From positions 1 to 36,278 of the forward strand of contig DCJA01000023.1 of the NCBI GenBank assembly GCA_002317175.1: a DNA stretch of 36,278 nucleotides. The letters are read 5' to 3'. Shown here one piece after another: positions 1 to 7,379 of this stretch (position 1 is its first letter; each line of letters starts with the position of its first letter). The DNA comes from Lachnospiraceae bacterium UBA1712 (GTDB taxonomy: Bacteria; Bacillota; Clostridia; Lachnospirales; Lachnospiraceae). A model generated the notes under the pieces. The model saw nothing but the letters and a program-made list of their open reading frames with translations, was not told where the DNA came from and made no database searches. Made by a program: the position numbers and the translations under genes.

Positions 1-2
1 AC

Positions 3-737
3 CGCAGATGGAGAAAGATGAATGGTCACTACCACAGAAGCAAGGCTGGTGGCGGAGAATGGGAATTCTTTGACCTTCCTGAAGAATGGCAGATCAGTTA
101 TAAAGAATTAAAATTCAATTTAAAGCCCTTCAGCTTTAAGCATACAGGATTGTTTCCAGAGCAGGCTACAAACTGGGATTGGTTTGGGAATCTTATTAGA
201 GAAGCTAACAGACCAGTTAAGGTTCTGAATCTTTTTGCATATACAGGTGGAGCTACATTAAGTGCAGCTGCGGCAGGTGCAAGCGTTACACATGTCGATG
301 CATCCAAGGGTATGGTGAACTGGGCAAAAGAAAATGCTGCATCTTCGGGACTTAGCGATAAACCTATACGTTGGTTGGTAGATGATTGCGTGAAATTTGT
401 AGAGCGTGAGATCAGACGCGGTAACAAATATGATGCTATTATTATGGATCCACCTTCTTATGGAAGAGGACCCAAAGGCGAAATATGGAAGATAGAAGAG
501 GCTATTTATCCATTTATCGAATTGACTATGGATATATTAAGCGATGATCCCCTGTTCTTCCTGGTAAACTCCTATACTACGGGATTGCAGCCGGCTGTAC
601 TGACATACATGCTTTCTACTACTGTTAAGAAGAGGTTTGGAGGAACGGTTGAGTCTTCTGAGATAGGTTTGCCGGTTTCAGGCAATGGACTTGTGTTACC
701 ATGCGGTGCCAGTGGAAGATGGAGCAAGGAAAACTAG
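3..737 (+). CDS. Class I SAM-dependent rRNA-methyltransferase-like protein (RlmI/COG1092 type), 5' end cut by window edge
   Basis: Probably an S-adenosylmethionine-dependent RNA (cytosine) methyltransferase of the COG1092 type acting in the cytoplasm. The frame is open to the left edge, and the first in-frame ATG at 18 falls inside the conserved start of this family (GHYHRSKAGGGEWEFF), so I treat the gene as 5'-truncated rather than starting there. Visible motifs are the SAM-binding stretch LNLFAYTGGATL (about nt 224-262), the acidic strand end HVDASKG, and the catalytic-type motif IMDPPSYGRGPKG (about nt 438-480). The C-terminus, LPVSGNGLVLPCGASGRW, matches the usual family ending, so the 3' end is complete. 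The next gene begins within a few bases of the stop. RNA substrate specificity cannot be told from sequence; family assignment is confident. Confidence 0.85.
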   Translation, partial: RRWRKMNGHYHRSKAGGGEWEFFDLPEEWQISYKELKFNLKPFSFKHTGLFPEQATNWDWFGNLIREANRPVKVLNLFAYTGGATLSAAAAGASVTHVDASKGMVNWAKENAASSGLSDKPIRWLVDDCVKFVEREIRRGNKYDAIIMDPPSYGRGPKGEIWKIEEAIYPFIELTMDILSDDPLFFLVNSYTTGLQPAVLTYMLSTTVKKRFGGTVESSEIGLPVSGNGLVLPCGASGRWSKEN

Positions 738-742
738 TTGTA

Positions 743-1198
743 ATGGAAAATAAGAAAAAAATAAGTATTAAGAATATCATACTTCTTCAGGCTGTGGTGG
801 TTATTTATACTTTAAATAGTATTATTGCCAAGTTTGCTACTGGTGCTGAGGTGTTCTCGCTTGAGTTTATATTGTTTTATGGTGCTGAAGTGGCTGTACT
901 TGGTGTATACGCTATCTGTTGGCAGCAGATGATAAAGAAATTTGATTTGTCAATTGCCTATGCAAATAGGGCAATGGCGATCCTTTGGACTGCTTTGTGG
1001 GCAATGCTCATTTTTAAGAATAATATTACTTTGAAGCAGGGATTAGGAATAGCGCTGGTGGTTATTGGAACAGTGGTAGTTAATCTGCAGAGCAAAGATG
1101 AAAAGGCGGAAGAAAGTTCGCTGACGGATATCTATGCTGAGAAAATGGATGCAGAGCTATTCGGCGCAGAAGAGCAGGGAGGTGACAGCGATGATTAA
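743..1198 (+). CDS. Small four-helix EamA/SMR-like membrane transporter, subunit 1 of a pair
   Basis: A 151-residue integral membrane protein of the drug/metabolite transporter superfamily, half-size like EmrE or the ArnE/ArnF undecaprenyl-sugar flippase. Four hydrophobic helices are visible at roughly residues 9-28, 39-60, 67-88 and 95-115, followed by a charged Glu/Asp-rich tail of about 35 residues. I chose ATG 743 (MENKKKISIKN) because the basic start directly precedes the first helix and AAGGA lies at 726-730; in-frame ATGs at 701 and 719 would overlap the upstream gene and add a polar stretch. The stop overlaps the start of the next, similar gene by eight bases, implying coupled translation and a heterodimer. 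Substrate unknown; a lipid-linked sugar is suggested only by the neighbouring polymer locus. Confidence 0.7.
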   Translation: MENKKKISIKNIILLQAVVVIYTLNSIIAKFATGAEVFSLEFILFYGAEVAVLGVYAICWQQMIKKFDLSIAYANRAMAILWTALWAMLIFKNNITLKQGLGIALVVIGTVVVNLQSKDEKAEESSLTDIYAEKMDAELFGAEEQGGDSDD

Positions 1199-1529
1199 TG
1201 TGTACCTTCTTATCGCAGCTACAAGCGTAACAGTGGCTGGTTTTTCGCAAATTCTTCTAAAAAAAGGTGCCATGCGTCCGCATATATCCTTTATTAGAGA
1301 CTATCTTAATGCTCCTGTCATTAGTGGATATTTTCTGATGTTTGTCTCTGTGCTGGCGACTATGTTTGCTTACAGAGGTCTCAATTATATGACAATTCAG
1401 GTTGTAGAAGCTTTGGGATATATTCTGGTGCCAATATTGTCATATATTTTCTTTAGAGAGAAATTTACAAAATATAAAGTAATTGGAATAATGATTATTA
1501 TCGCTGGAATGCTTGTGTATAGCATGTGA
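1191..1529 (+). CDS. Small four-helix EamA/SMR-like membrane transporter, subunit 2 of a pair
   Basis: A 112-residue partner of the preceding protein, also of the half-size EamA/SMR type. Helices are visible at about residues 3-24, 37-58, 62-83 and 90-110; there is almost no soluble part, and the first helix ends in SQILLKKGA, a motif common in these transporters. The start at 1191 is supported by GGGAGGTG at about 1178-1185 and sits inside the end of the upstream gene. An upstream in-frame ATG at 1134 would place a polar sequence ahead of helix one and lies deep within the other gene, so it was not used. The two proteins probably insert in opposite orientations to make one antiparallel transporter. 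A strong hairpin follows the stop. Confidence 0.72.
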   Translation: MINVYLLIAATSVTVAGFSQILLKKGAMRPHISFIRDYLNAPVISGYFLMFVSVLATMFAYRGLNYMTIQVVEALGYILVPILSYIFFREKFTKYKVIGIMIIIAGMLVYSM

Positions 1530-1536
1530 TAGATTT

Positions 1537-1577
1537 TGAACCGGTCTCAGGTGGAAAACTTGAAGGCCGGTTTTCTT
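1537..1577 (+). terminator. Rho-independent terminator after the small transporter pair
   Basis: AACCGG (1539-1544) pairs with CCGGTT (1567-1572); the inner part of the stem is imperfect, and the hairpin is followed by TTTTCTT. It separates the transporter pair from the lysozyme/rml operon. Confidence 0.65.
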
Positions 1578-1604
1578 GTATTTCTTCTATGATAATGCTA
1601 TAAT
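1576..1604 (+). promoter_or_regulatory. Sigma-70/SigA-type promoter of the lysozyme-rml operon
   Basis: TTGTAT at 1576-1581 and TATAAT at 1599-1604 are separated by 17 bases. The implied transcript would have a leader of roughly 85-90 bases before the ATG at 1699. The leader carries the palindrome TAGCGCTA at 1637-1644 and GGAG at 1683-1686 as a somewhat distant ribosome binding site. Confidence 0.7.
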
Positions 1605-1698
1605 CAGAAAGAATATGGGTAAATATGCCATTTACTAGCGCTAGATGCTCATTTTTGGAAGAAACACAATATATTGATTTACGGAGTATTTTTTAACA

Positions 1699-4600
1699 AT
1701 GGGTGACGACAGAGAGTTTATTGATTTGGATTCTACTCAGAATTGGTCTCAGTTGGATGTCAAGAGAGAACTTGATAATCTGGAGTATGATGAGAAGACT
1801 GGCAAAAAAATGAATTTTGCAAGAGGCTTTTCAGAAGACCTTAAAGATAAAGAAGACAAGATCATATTAGACGGACTTACAAGTGGTCTGAATTATATAC
1901 CGGAAGAGTTTCTGATGGCTGCTGATGAGAAAAAAGAAGCAGAGATGGAAGCTAAACCAGCGGAAGAAAAGCCTGATGTCAGCTGGGCATACAGAGAAGA
2001 TGGTGAGGATGAAGAGTCAAATGATGAACCATTTGTTCCAATTGTGGAGCTGAAGAAGGCCGAGGAAGAGGCTGCAAAGCTCAGAGCTCAGGAAGTGGCT
2101 GCTACAAAGGCTAAAGAGGCGGAGATTGAAGCCATCAGGGCTAAGAATCTTGAGGAACAGGCTAAGAGACTTGCTGAAGCCAATGCATCAGATGAAATTG
2201 TAAAAGCAAATATTGAGGCTAGAAAGCAGGCTAGAGAGGCTGTTGCTGCTGAAAATGAGGCCAAGATACGTGCCAATGCTGAGGCTAGAAAAGAAGCTCA
2301 GAAGCAGGCTGAAATAGATATGTATATCAACAATAATGATGACGCATTTTCTAATCAGATGTTAGATTTGGATGATCTTGATGTACCTGTGGTAAGCAAA
2401 GAAGAGAGAATTGCCGCAGCCAATAAAAATAGACACAACGTAACCGAAGAGATAAAGCTTGATGGAGCTGATGCTGAACAGGTTATTGAGTATGAGCCGA
2501 TATTTAAGAAGGCTTCCTCTAAGAAGGAAAAAGTAACTCCAAAGAAGGAAGAAGCTGCAAAAGTTAGTGCTGACACTGATATTATTGATATTAGTAACAC
2601 AGCTGATTTCAAGAACATGATTGGCGAGGATCTTCCTGAGATTAATTATGCACTGGATGAACGTGAGAAGTCTCAGAGTCAGAAAGAACTGTCTACTGGA
2701 GACACAGGCGTTATCTACATAGATGAGGATGATGAAACCGCTCCAAAGCATCATATAAACGTGACTCGCAATTCTGGTAAAGAAGATGAGGCTGAGGAAA
2801 AACAGCCTTCGGTAGCCGTAACTGACGTAGCTACATCTGTTGTAACTGCAACTACTGCTTCAGCTGCTATGGCGGCTAACGCAAGCACTAAGGCAAACAC
2901 TGCAGGTGCGAAGACGACCGCTGCAGGCGCAGACGAGACTGTTGCTAAGCCATCTGGTTCATATGAAGAAATGGAATACGTTGAAACTGAAGAGGCTGAT
3001 ACTGAGACGGATTCTACGGATGATGCTTCAACTGACGAAGGCATGTTTGCTAAGGTTGGGGCTGTCTCTGATGAATATGCTGCCTGGGCAGATGCTTCTG
3101 ATGACGAACTAGTTCCAGTTAAGAAGAAAAAGAAGAAGAAAAAGAAGAAGAAACCTGTAAACAGAAAGAAAGAAAAAGAGATTATCGAGGATGACGAGGA
3201 TGATCTTATCTATGGTGGTTTCTGGGATAGAGTAGTAGCTTTCTTTAAGAATATGTCTGGACTTGATTTTTTGGTTATGAGTACAGGTATTTTGGTTGTA
3301 CTGGTAGCGATTATTACAATTGCTGTATACTCTTCATCTCGTGCGACTCAGGCGAAAATTGACGAGTTCTCTGGCCTTGGTGAGAAGATGCAGGCTATTG
3401 GCGTGAGTGGAAGCAGTAAGCTTGTAGCGGTTGCTGATGCAAAGCGCGCTCTGGCTGAGATGGACTTTGAAGAAGAGGAAATCGTCGAGGAGGAGCCTGT
3501 TGAGTACAACGAAAAGGAAGAAGATAAGTCTATTTCGGTTACTATGACGCTTACGTCTGTAAAGAAAGACTTAAAGATTAAATTCATAAATGCTAAAACT
3601 AAGAAGCTGGTTGGAAATTATGAGTTTAAGGTTGATATAGAGGATGTGAAGGGTAAAAAATACTCTGCAACTGATGATGACAGGGATGGAATCATATATC
3701 TTAACAGCGTTGAGCCTGGAAAAGCAAAAGTTGCTATGCAGGCTATGGACGAGAAGGACCTCACTTTCAGTACAGAGACAGTAACAGTAACTATCAAGGA
3801 AAATATCGACTACAAGAAGATTGATGTCGCTGACGAGGTTAAGAAAGAGTCTGAAATTAATGCTGCAAAAGAAGATACAGCTGCAGGTCTTGCTACAGAA
3901 GGCTCTCTCAAGGATACAGTTGAGTGGGTTGAGTCGACTTCTACAGATATTGATGGTGGATATGTAAAAACAAATGGAAAGAGTGACATTATTGATCCGG
4001 CTAATCAGTTATTAACACCAGCAGCGAAAAAACAGGCAAAAACTATTGGAGTTACTAATTCGGTTATTAGAGATACATATTATGCTTCAGAAATGAAATG
4101 GTTAGTTGCTGCCGCAAATGATGGTGCAAGTAATGATGGTTCTGGAGAGAATACGCCAAGTCCAACAGAAGAACCAACACCTACTTCGGCGGAAGAACCA
4201 ACTCCGAGTCCAACAGAAGAACCAACACCTACACCGACACCGGAGTTGACACCTACTCCAGCGCAGGAGCCAACACCAACTCCGACAGCAGTTCCTTCGC
4301 CTACTGTTATTCCTTCACCTTCGGCATCGCCAAGTGTAGCAGTGTCTCCTTCTCCGACAGTTGATCCAAAGCAAGATACAACTACTCTGTTAAAGAACAA
4401 GAATGGCGAGCAGATGTATGTTAAGGAAGCGGACGGAACATTTAGAGAAGCGAAGTTTGCTGACTACTATAAGTACGATACATTCTATAGAAAAGCTAAG
4501 GAAAATGAGAACAAGAAGTATACCGGCTGGCAGGAAATCAACGGTAACACATACTTCTTTGACAAGAATGGTAACTATGTAACTGGTGAACAGGTAATCC

Positions 4601-5244
4601 AGGGCGCTAAGTACAACTTTGACAGCACTGGTGCTCTTGTAAAGGGATCTGGTTCACTTGGTATTGATGTTTCAAAGTGGAATGCTAATATCAACTGGAC
4701 AGCAGTAAAGAATTCCGGTGTATCATTTGTAATTATCAGATGTGGATACAGAGGATCATCTTCAGGTGCGCTTGTTGAAGATCCGAAGTTCAAGACAAAT
4801 ATTAAGGGAGCTACTGACGCAGGCCTTAAGGTTGGAGTATATTTCTTCAGCCAGGCTGTAACGGATGTAGAGGCTGTAGAAGAGGCTTCTATGGCAATCA
4901 ACCTTATGAAGGGATACAAGGTATCATATCCAGTATTCCTCGATGTTGAGGATAGTGGCGGACGTGGTGATAAGATTGATGCTAACACACGTACACAGGT
5001 AATAAAGGCCTTTTGTGAGACTGTTAAGAATAGCGGTTACACACCGGGTGTATACGCTAACAAATCTTGGCTTGAAACCAAGATGAATGTTGGTTCACTC
5101 AGCAATTATAAGATCTGGCTTGCGCAGTACAATACGGCGCCTACCTATAAGGGAAGATACGACCTGTGGCAGTATTCTTCTAAGGGTTCAGTAGGCGGTA
5201 TTGGTGGCAATACAGATATGAACTTAAGTTATTTGGGATACTAA
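1699..5244 (+). CDS. Membrane-anchored GH25 lysozyme with a 520-residue cytoplasmic N-terminal half
   Basis: A 1181-residue protein ending in a glycoside hydrolase family 25 muramidase that should cleave peptidoglycan outside the membrane. There is no N-terminal signal peptide. Residues 1-520 are acidic and mostly low-complexity, with an Ala/Glu/Lys-rich probable coiled coil at about 113-205 and an Ala/Thr-rich part at about 371-420. Eleven lysine codons (475-485) precede an amphipathic stretch and one membrane helix (about 522-545). Outside come a compact domain (about 613-733) shared with the second lysozyme of the locus, a Pro/Thr/Ser/Glu linker (about 815-889), choline-binding-like repeats (about 940-984) and GH25 (987-1181). 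Acid residues of GH25 are in place: D990 in GIDVSKW and D1082/E1084 in FLDVED. The start has GGAG upstream. It is first in the rml operon. The function of the cytoplasmic half is unknown. Confidence 0.9.
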   Translation: MGDDREFIDLDSTQNWSQLDVKRELDNLEYDEKTGKKMNFARGFSEDLKDKEDKIILDGLTSGLNYIPEEFLMAADEKKEAEMEAKPAEEKPDVSWAYREDGEDEESNDEPFVPIVELKKAEEEAAKLRAQEVAATKAKEAEIEAIRAKNLEEQAKRLAEANASDEIVKANIEARKQAREAVAAENEAKIRANAEARKEAQKQAEIDMYINNNDDAFSNQMLDLDDLDVPVVSKEERIAAANKNRHNVTEEIKLDGADAEQVIEYEPIFKKASSKKEKVTPKKEEAAKVSADTDIIDISNTADFKNMIGEDLPEINYALDEREKSQSQKELSTGDTGVIYIDEDDETAPKHHINVTRNSGKEDEAEEKQPSVAVTDVATSVVTATTASAAMAANASTKANTAGAKTTAAGADETVAKPSGSYEEMEYVETEEADTETDSTDDASTDEGMFAKVGAVSDEYAAWADASDDELVPVKKKKKKKKKKKPVNRKKEKEIIEDDEDDLIYGGFWDRVVAFFKNMSGLDFLVMSTGILVVLVAIITIAVYSSSRATQAKIDEFSGLGEKMQAIGVSGSSKLVAVADAKRALAEMDFEEEEIVEEEPVEYNEKEEDKSISVTMTLTSVKKDLKIKFINAKTKKLVGNYEFKVDIEDVKGKKYSATDDDRDGIIYLNSVEPGKAKVAMQAMDEKDLTFSTETVTVTIKENIDYKKIDVADEVKKESEINAAKEDTAAGLATEGSLKDTVEWVESTSTDIDGGYVKTNGKSDIIDPANQLLTPAAKKQAKTIGVTNSVIRDTYYASEMKWLVAAANDGASNDGSGENTPSPTEEPTPTSAEEPTPSPTEEPTPTPTPELTPTPAQEPTPTPTAVPSPTVIPSPSASPSVAVSPSPTVDPKQDTTTLLKNKNGEQMYVKEADGTFREAKFADYYKYDTFYRKAKENENKKYTGWQEINGNTYFFDKNGNYVTGEQVIQGAKYNFDSTGALVKGSGSLGIDVSKWNANINWTAVKNSGVSFVIIRCGYRGSSSGALVEDPKFKTNIKGATDAGLKVGVYFFSQAVTDVEAVEEASMAINLMKGYKVSYPVFLDVEDSGGRGDKIDANTRTQVIKAFCETVKNSGYTPGVYANKSWLETKMNVGSLSNYKIWLAQYNTAPTYKGRYDLWQYSSKGSVGGIGGNTDMNLSYLGY

Positions 5245-5275
5245 TTCTTAAAATATATTGAAAAGGAAAAATAAT

Positions 5276-6355
5276 ATGAGAACTTATTTGGTAACAGGGG
5301 GAGCCGGTTTTATTGGTTCTAATTACATTCATTACATGTTTAAAAAGTATGATAATGAGATCAGAATTATCAATGTTGATGCATTAACATATGCAGGCAA
5401 CCTTGAAAACCTTAAAGAGGTTGAAAACAGAGACAACTACACATTTGTTAAGGCAGATATTACTGACAAGGATGCAATCGCAAAGATTTTTGCTGAAAAT
5501 GACATCGACAGAGTTGTTCATTTTGCTGCAGAAAGTCACGTTGATCGTTCTATCAGAAATCCAGAAGTTTTTGTTCAGACTAACGTACTGGGAACAGCAG
5601 TTATGCTTAACTGTGCAAAGGCTGCGTGGGAGCTTCCAGAGGGTGGATTCAAGGAAGGAAAGAAATTCCTCCATGTATCAACTGATGAAGTGTATGGATC
5701 TCTTCCAGACGATGATAACGCATTTTTCTATGAGACATCTCCATATGATCCTCATAGCCCTTATTCAGCAAGTAAGGCAAGTTCAGATATGCTTGTGAAG
5801 GCTTATATGGATACATATAAGTTCCCTGCAAATATCACAAACTGCTCTAATAACTATGGACCTTATCAGTTCCCGGAGAAGCTGATTCCACTTATTATCA
5901 ACAATTGTCTTCAGGGCAAGAAGCTTCCTGTATACGGTGATGGTAAGAATGTACGTGACTGGTTATATGTAGCTGATCATGCCAAGGCTATTGATATGGT
6001 TCAGGAAAAGGGAAGACTGTTTGAGACTTACAACGTTGGTGGTCACAACGAGAAACAGAATATTGAGATTATCAATATTATTATTGAGACACTTCGTGAG
6101 ATGCTTCCAGACAGCGATCCACGTAAGGCTCATATTACAACTGATCTTATCACATATGTTGAAGACAGAAAGGGCCATGACAGACGTTATGCAATCGCAC
6201 CAGACAAAATCAAATCAGAAATTGGCTGGGAACCTGAGACTATGTTTAAGGAAGGAATCAAGCTTACTATTAAGTGGTTCTTTGAGAATGAGGACTGGAT
6301 GAAAAATGTAACCAGCGGTGATTACCAGAAGTATTACGCTGAGATGTATAAATAG
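5276..6355 (+). CDS. rmlB: dTDP-glucose 4,6-dehydratase RmlB
   Basis: Converts dTDP-glucose to dTDP-4-keto-6-deoxyglucose, the second step of dTDP-rhamnose synthesis; cytoplasmic, NAD-dependent. The 359-residue length is normal for RmlB. The nucleotide-binding motif TGGAGFIG lies at the N-terminus, the Tyr/Lys pair of the extended SDR family is Y163 and K167 in YSASK, and the STDEVYGSL motif carrying the dehydratase Thr-Asp-Glu is present. I start at ATG 5276 because AAGGA (5264-5268) is well placed for it; a TTG in frame at 5258 has no such site. It follows the lysozyme stop by 31 bases with no terminator between, so it is in that operon. A 154-base gap containing a large foldback separates it from rmlA. 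Confidence 0.97.
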   Translation: MRTYLVTGGAGFIGSNYIHYMFKKYDNEIRIINVDALTYAGNLENLKEVENRDNYTFVKADITDKDAIAKIFAENDIDRVVHFAAESHVDRSIRNPEVFVQTNVLGTAVMLNCAKAAWELPEGGFKEGKKFLHVSTDEVYGSLPDDDNAFFYETSPYDPHSPYSASKASSDMLVKAYMDTYKFPANITNCSNNYGPYQFPEKLIPLIINNCLQGKKLPVYGDGKNVRDWLYVADHAKAIDMVQEKGRLFETYNVGGHNEKQNIEIINIIIETLREMLPDSDPRKAHITTDLITYVEDRKGHDRRYAIAPDKIKSEIGWEPETMFKEGIKLTIKWFFENEDWMKNVTSGDYQKYYAEMYK

Positions 6356-6365
6356 TATTGTTTTT

Positions 6366-6494
6366 ACTATATTGTTATATTGAGTACCATTGGGCAACGT
6401 CATCACTTAGCGAGGTATTTACGAGCTTAGTGATGTTACGTTGGTTGTAAGCGAGAGCGGGTACGAAATATAACAATAGAGTAATAAATATAGT
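6366..6494. repeat. Long hierarchical inverted repeat (foldback) between rmlB and rmlA
   Basis: Nested arms pair across a 13-base centre: ACTAT 6366-6370 with ATAGT 6490-6494; ATTGTTATATT 6371-6381 with 6467-6477 (perfect, 11 bp); GTACC 6384-6388 with GGTAC 6460-6464; CAACGT 6395-6400 with ACGTTG 6438-6443; CATCACTTAGC 6401-6411 with 6425-6435 (10 of 11). It fills nearly the whole gap. TTGTAA (6445-6450) and TATAAC (6469-6474), 18 bases apart, could be a promoter lying in the right arm. It has no U-run, so it is not a classical terminator. It could be an RNA regulatory structure, a processing site or a MITE remnant. Confidence 0.7.
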
Positions 6495-6509
6495 ATAAGG
6501 GAGAAAGAC

Positions 6510-7379
6510 ATGAAAGGTATCATTCTTGCCGGAGGAAGTGGCACAAGATTATATCCACTCACAAAGGCTATTTCAAAACAGATCATGCCTGTATATGACA
6601 AGCCGATGATTTATTATCCACTGAGCACTCTTATGCTTGCTGGAATACAGGAGATACTTATTATTTCAACTCCAAGAGATTTGCCGGTATTTGAGGAGTT
6701 ACTTGGTACAGGTGAACAGCTTGGACTTAGAATTGAATATGCAATTCAGGAATATCCAAGAGGACTTGCTGATGCATTTATCATCGGTGAGAAGTTTATT
6801 GCTGATGATAATGTTGCACTTGTACTCGGAGACAATATTTTTTATGGACAGAGCTTTTCTAAGCTTCTTAGAGAGGTCGCTTCAAGAGAAAAGGGAGCAA
6901 CAATCTTTGGATATTATGTAAGAGATCCAAGAGAATATGGTGTTGTAGAATTTGATGAGAATAAGAAGGCTATTTCAATCGAGGAAAAGCCTGCTAATCC
7001 AAAGAGCAATTATGCAGTTCCGGGCTTGTATTTCTATGATAATGATGTTGTGGAGATCGCCAAGAATGTTAAGCCTTCAGCCAGAGGTGAAATAGAGATT
7101 ACAGCTGTTAATAATGCTTATCTCGAAAGAGGAGACCTGAGTGTAGAGACTATGGGACGGGGCTTTGCATGGCTGGACACAGGAAACCATGATTCGCTTT
7201 TGGATGCTGCCAACTTTGTGTCTGCTTTCCAGAAGAGACAGGGACTATATATTTCCTGCATAGAGGAAATTGCATATAAGAGAGGCTTTATTGACAGAGA
7301 TCAGCTTCTTAAGCTGGCTGAGCCACTTATGAAGACTGAATATGGTAAATATCTTGTTGAGGTAGCAAATGGACTCTAA
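6510..7379 (+). CDS. rmlA: Glucose-1-phosphate thymidylyltransferase RmlA
   Basis: Makes dTDP-glucose from dTTP and glucose-1-phosphate, the committed step of the dTDP-rhamnose pathway. The 289-residue length is typical. The N-terminal nucleotidyltransferase signature is intact (GGSGTRLYPLT followed by KQIMPVYDKPMIYYPL), as are the sugar/metal-site segments LVLGDNIFYG and the late FAWLDTGNHDSL. AAGGGAG at about 6497-6503 supports ATG 6510. The gene end overlaps the start of the second lysozyme by 11 bases, so the two are translationally linked. Its substrate is probably supplied by the phosphoglucomutase at 17708-19429. A foldback with a possible internal promoter lies just upstream. Confidence 0.97.
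   Translation: MKGIILAGGSGTRLYPLTKAISKQIMPVYDKPMIYYPLSTLMLAGIQEILIISTPRDLPVFEELLGTGEQLGLRIEYAIQEYPRGLADAFIIGEKFIADDNVALVLGDNIFYGQSFSKLLREVASREKGATIFGYYVRDPREYGVVEFDENKKAISIEEKPANPKSNYAVPGLYFYDNDVVEIAKNVKPSARGEIEITAVNNAYLERGDLSVETMGRGFAWLDTGNHDSLLDAANFVSAFQKRQGLYISCIEEIAYKRGFIDRDQLLKLAEPLMKTEYGKYLVEVANGL

Noticed and set aside
4080..4400. Minus-strand 106-residue frame rich in Gly-Val
   Set aside because: It is the complement of the Pro/Thr/Glu linker repeat of the first lysozyme; low-complexity mirror with no ribosome binding site.
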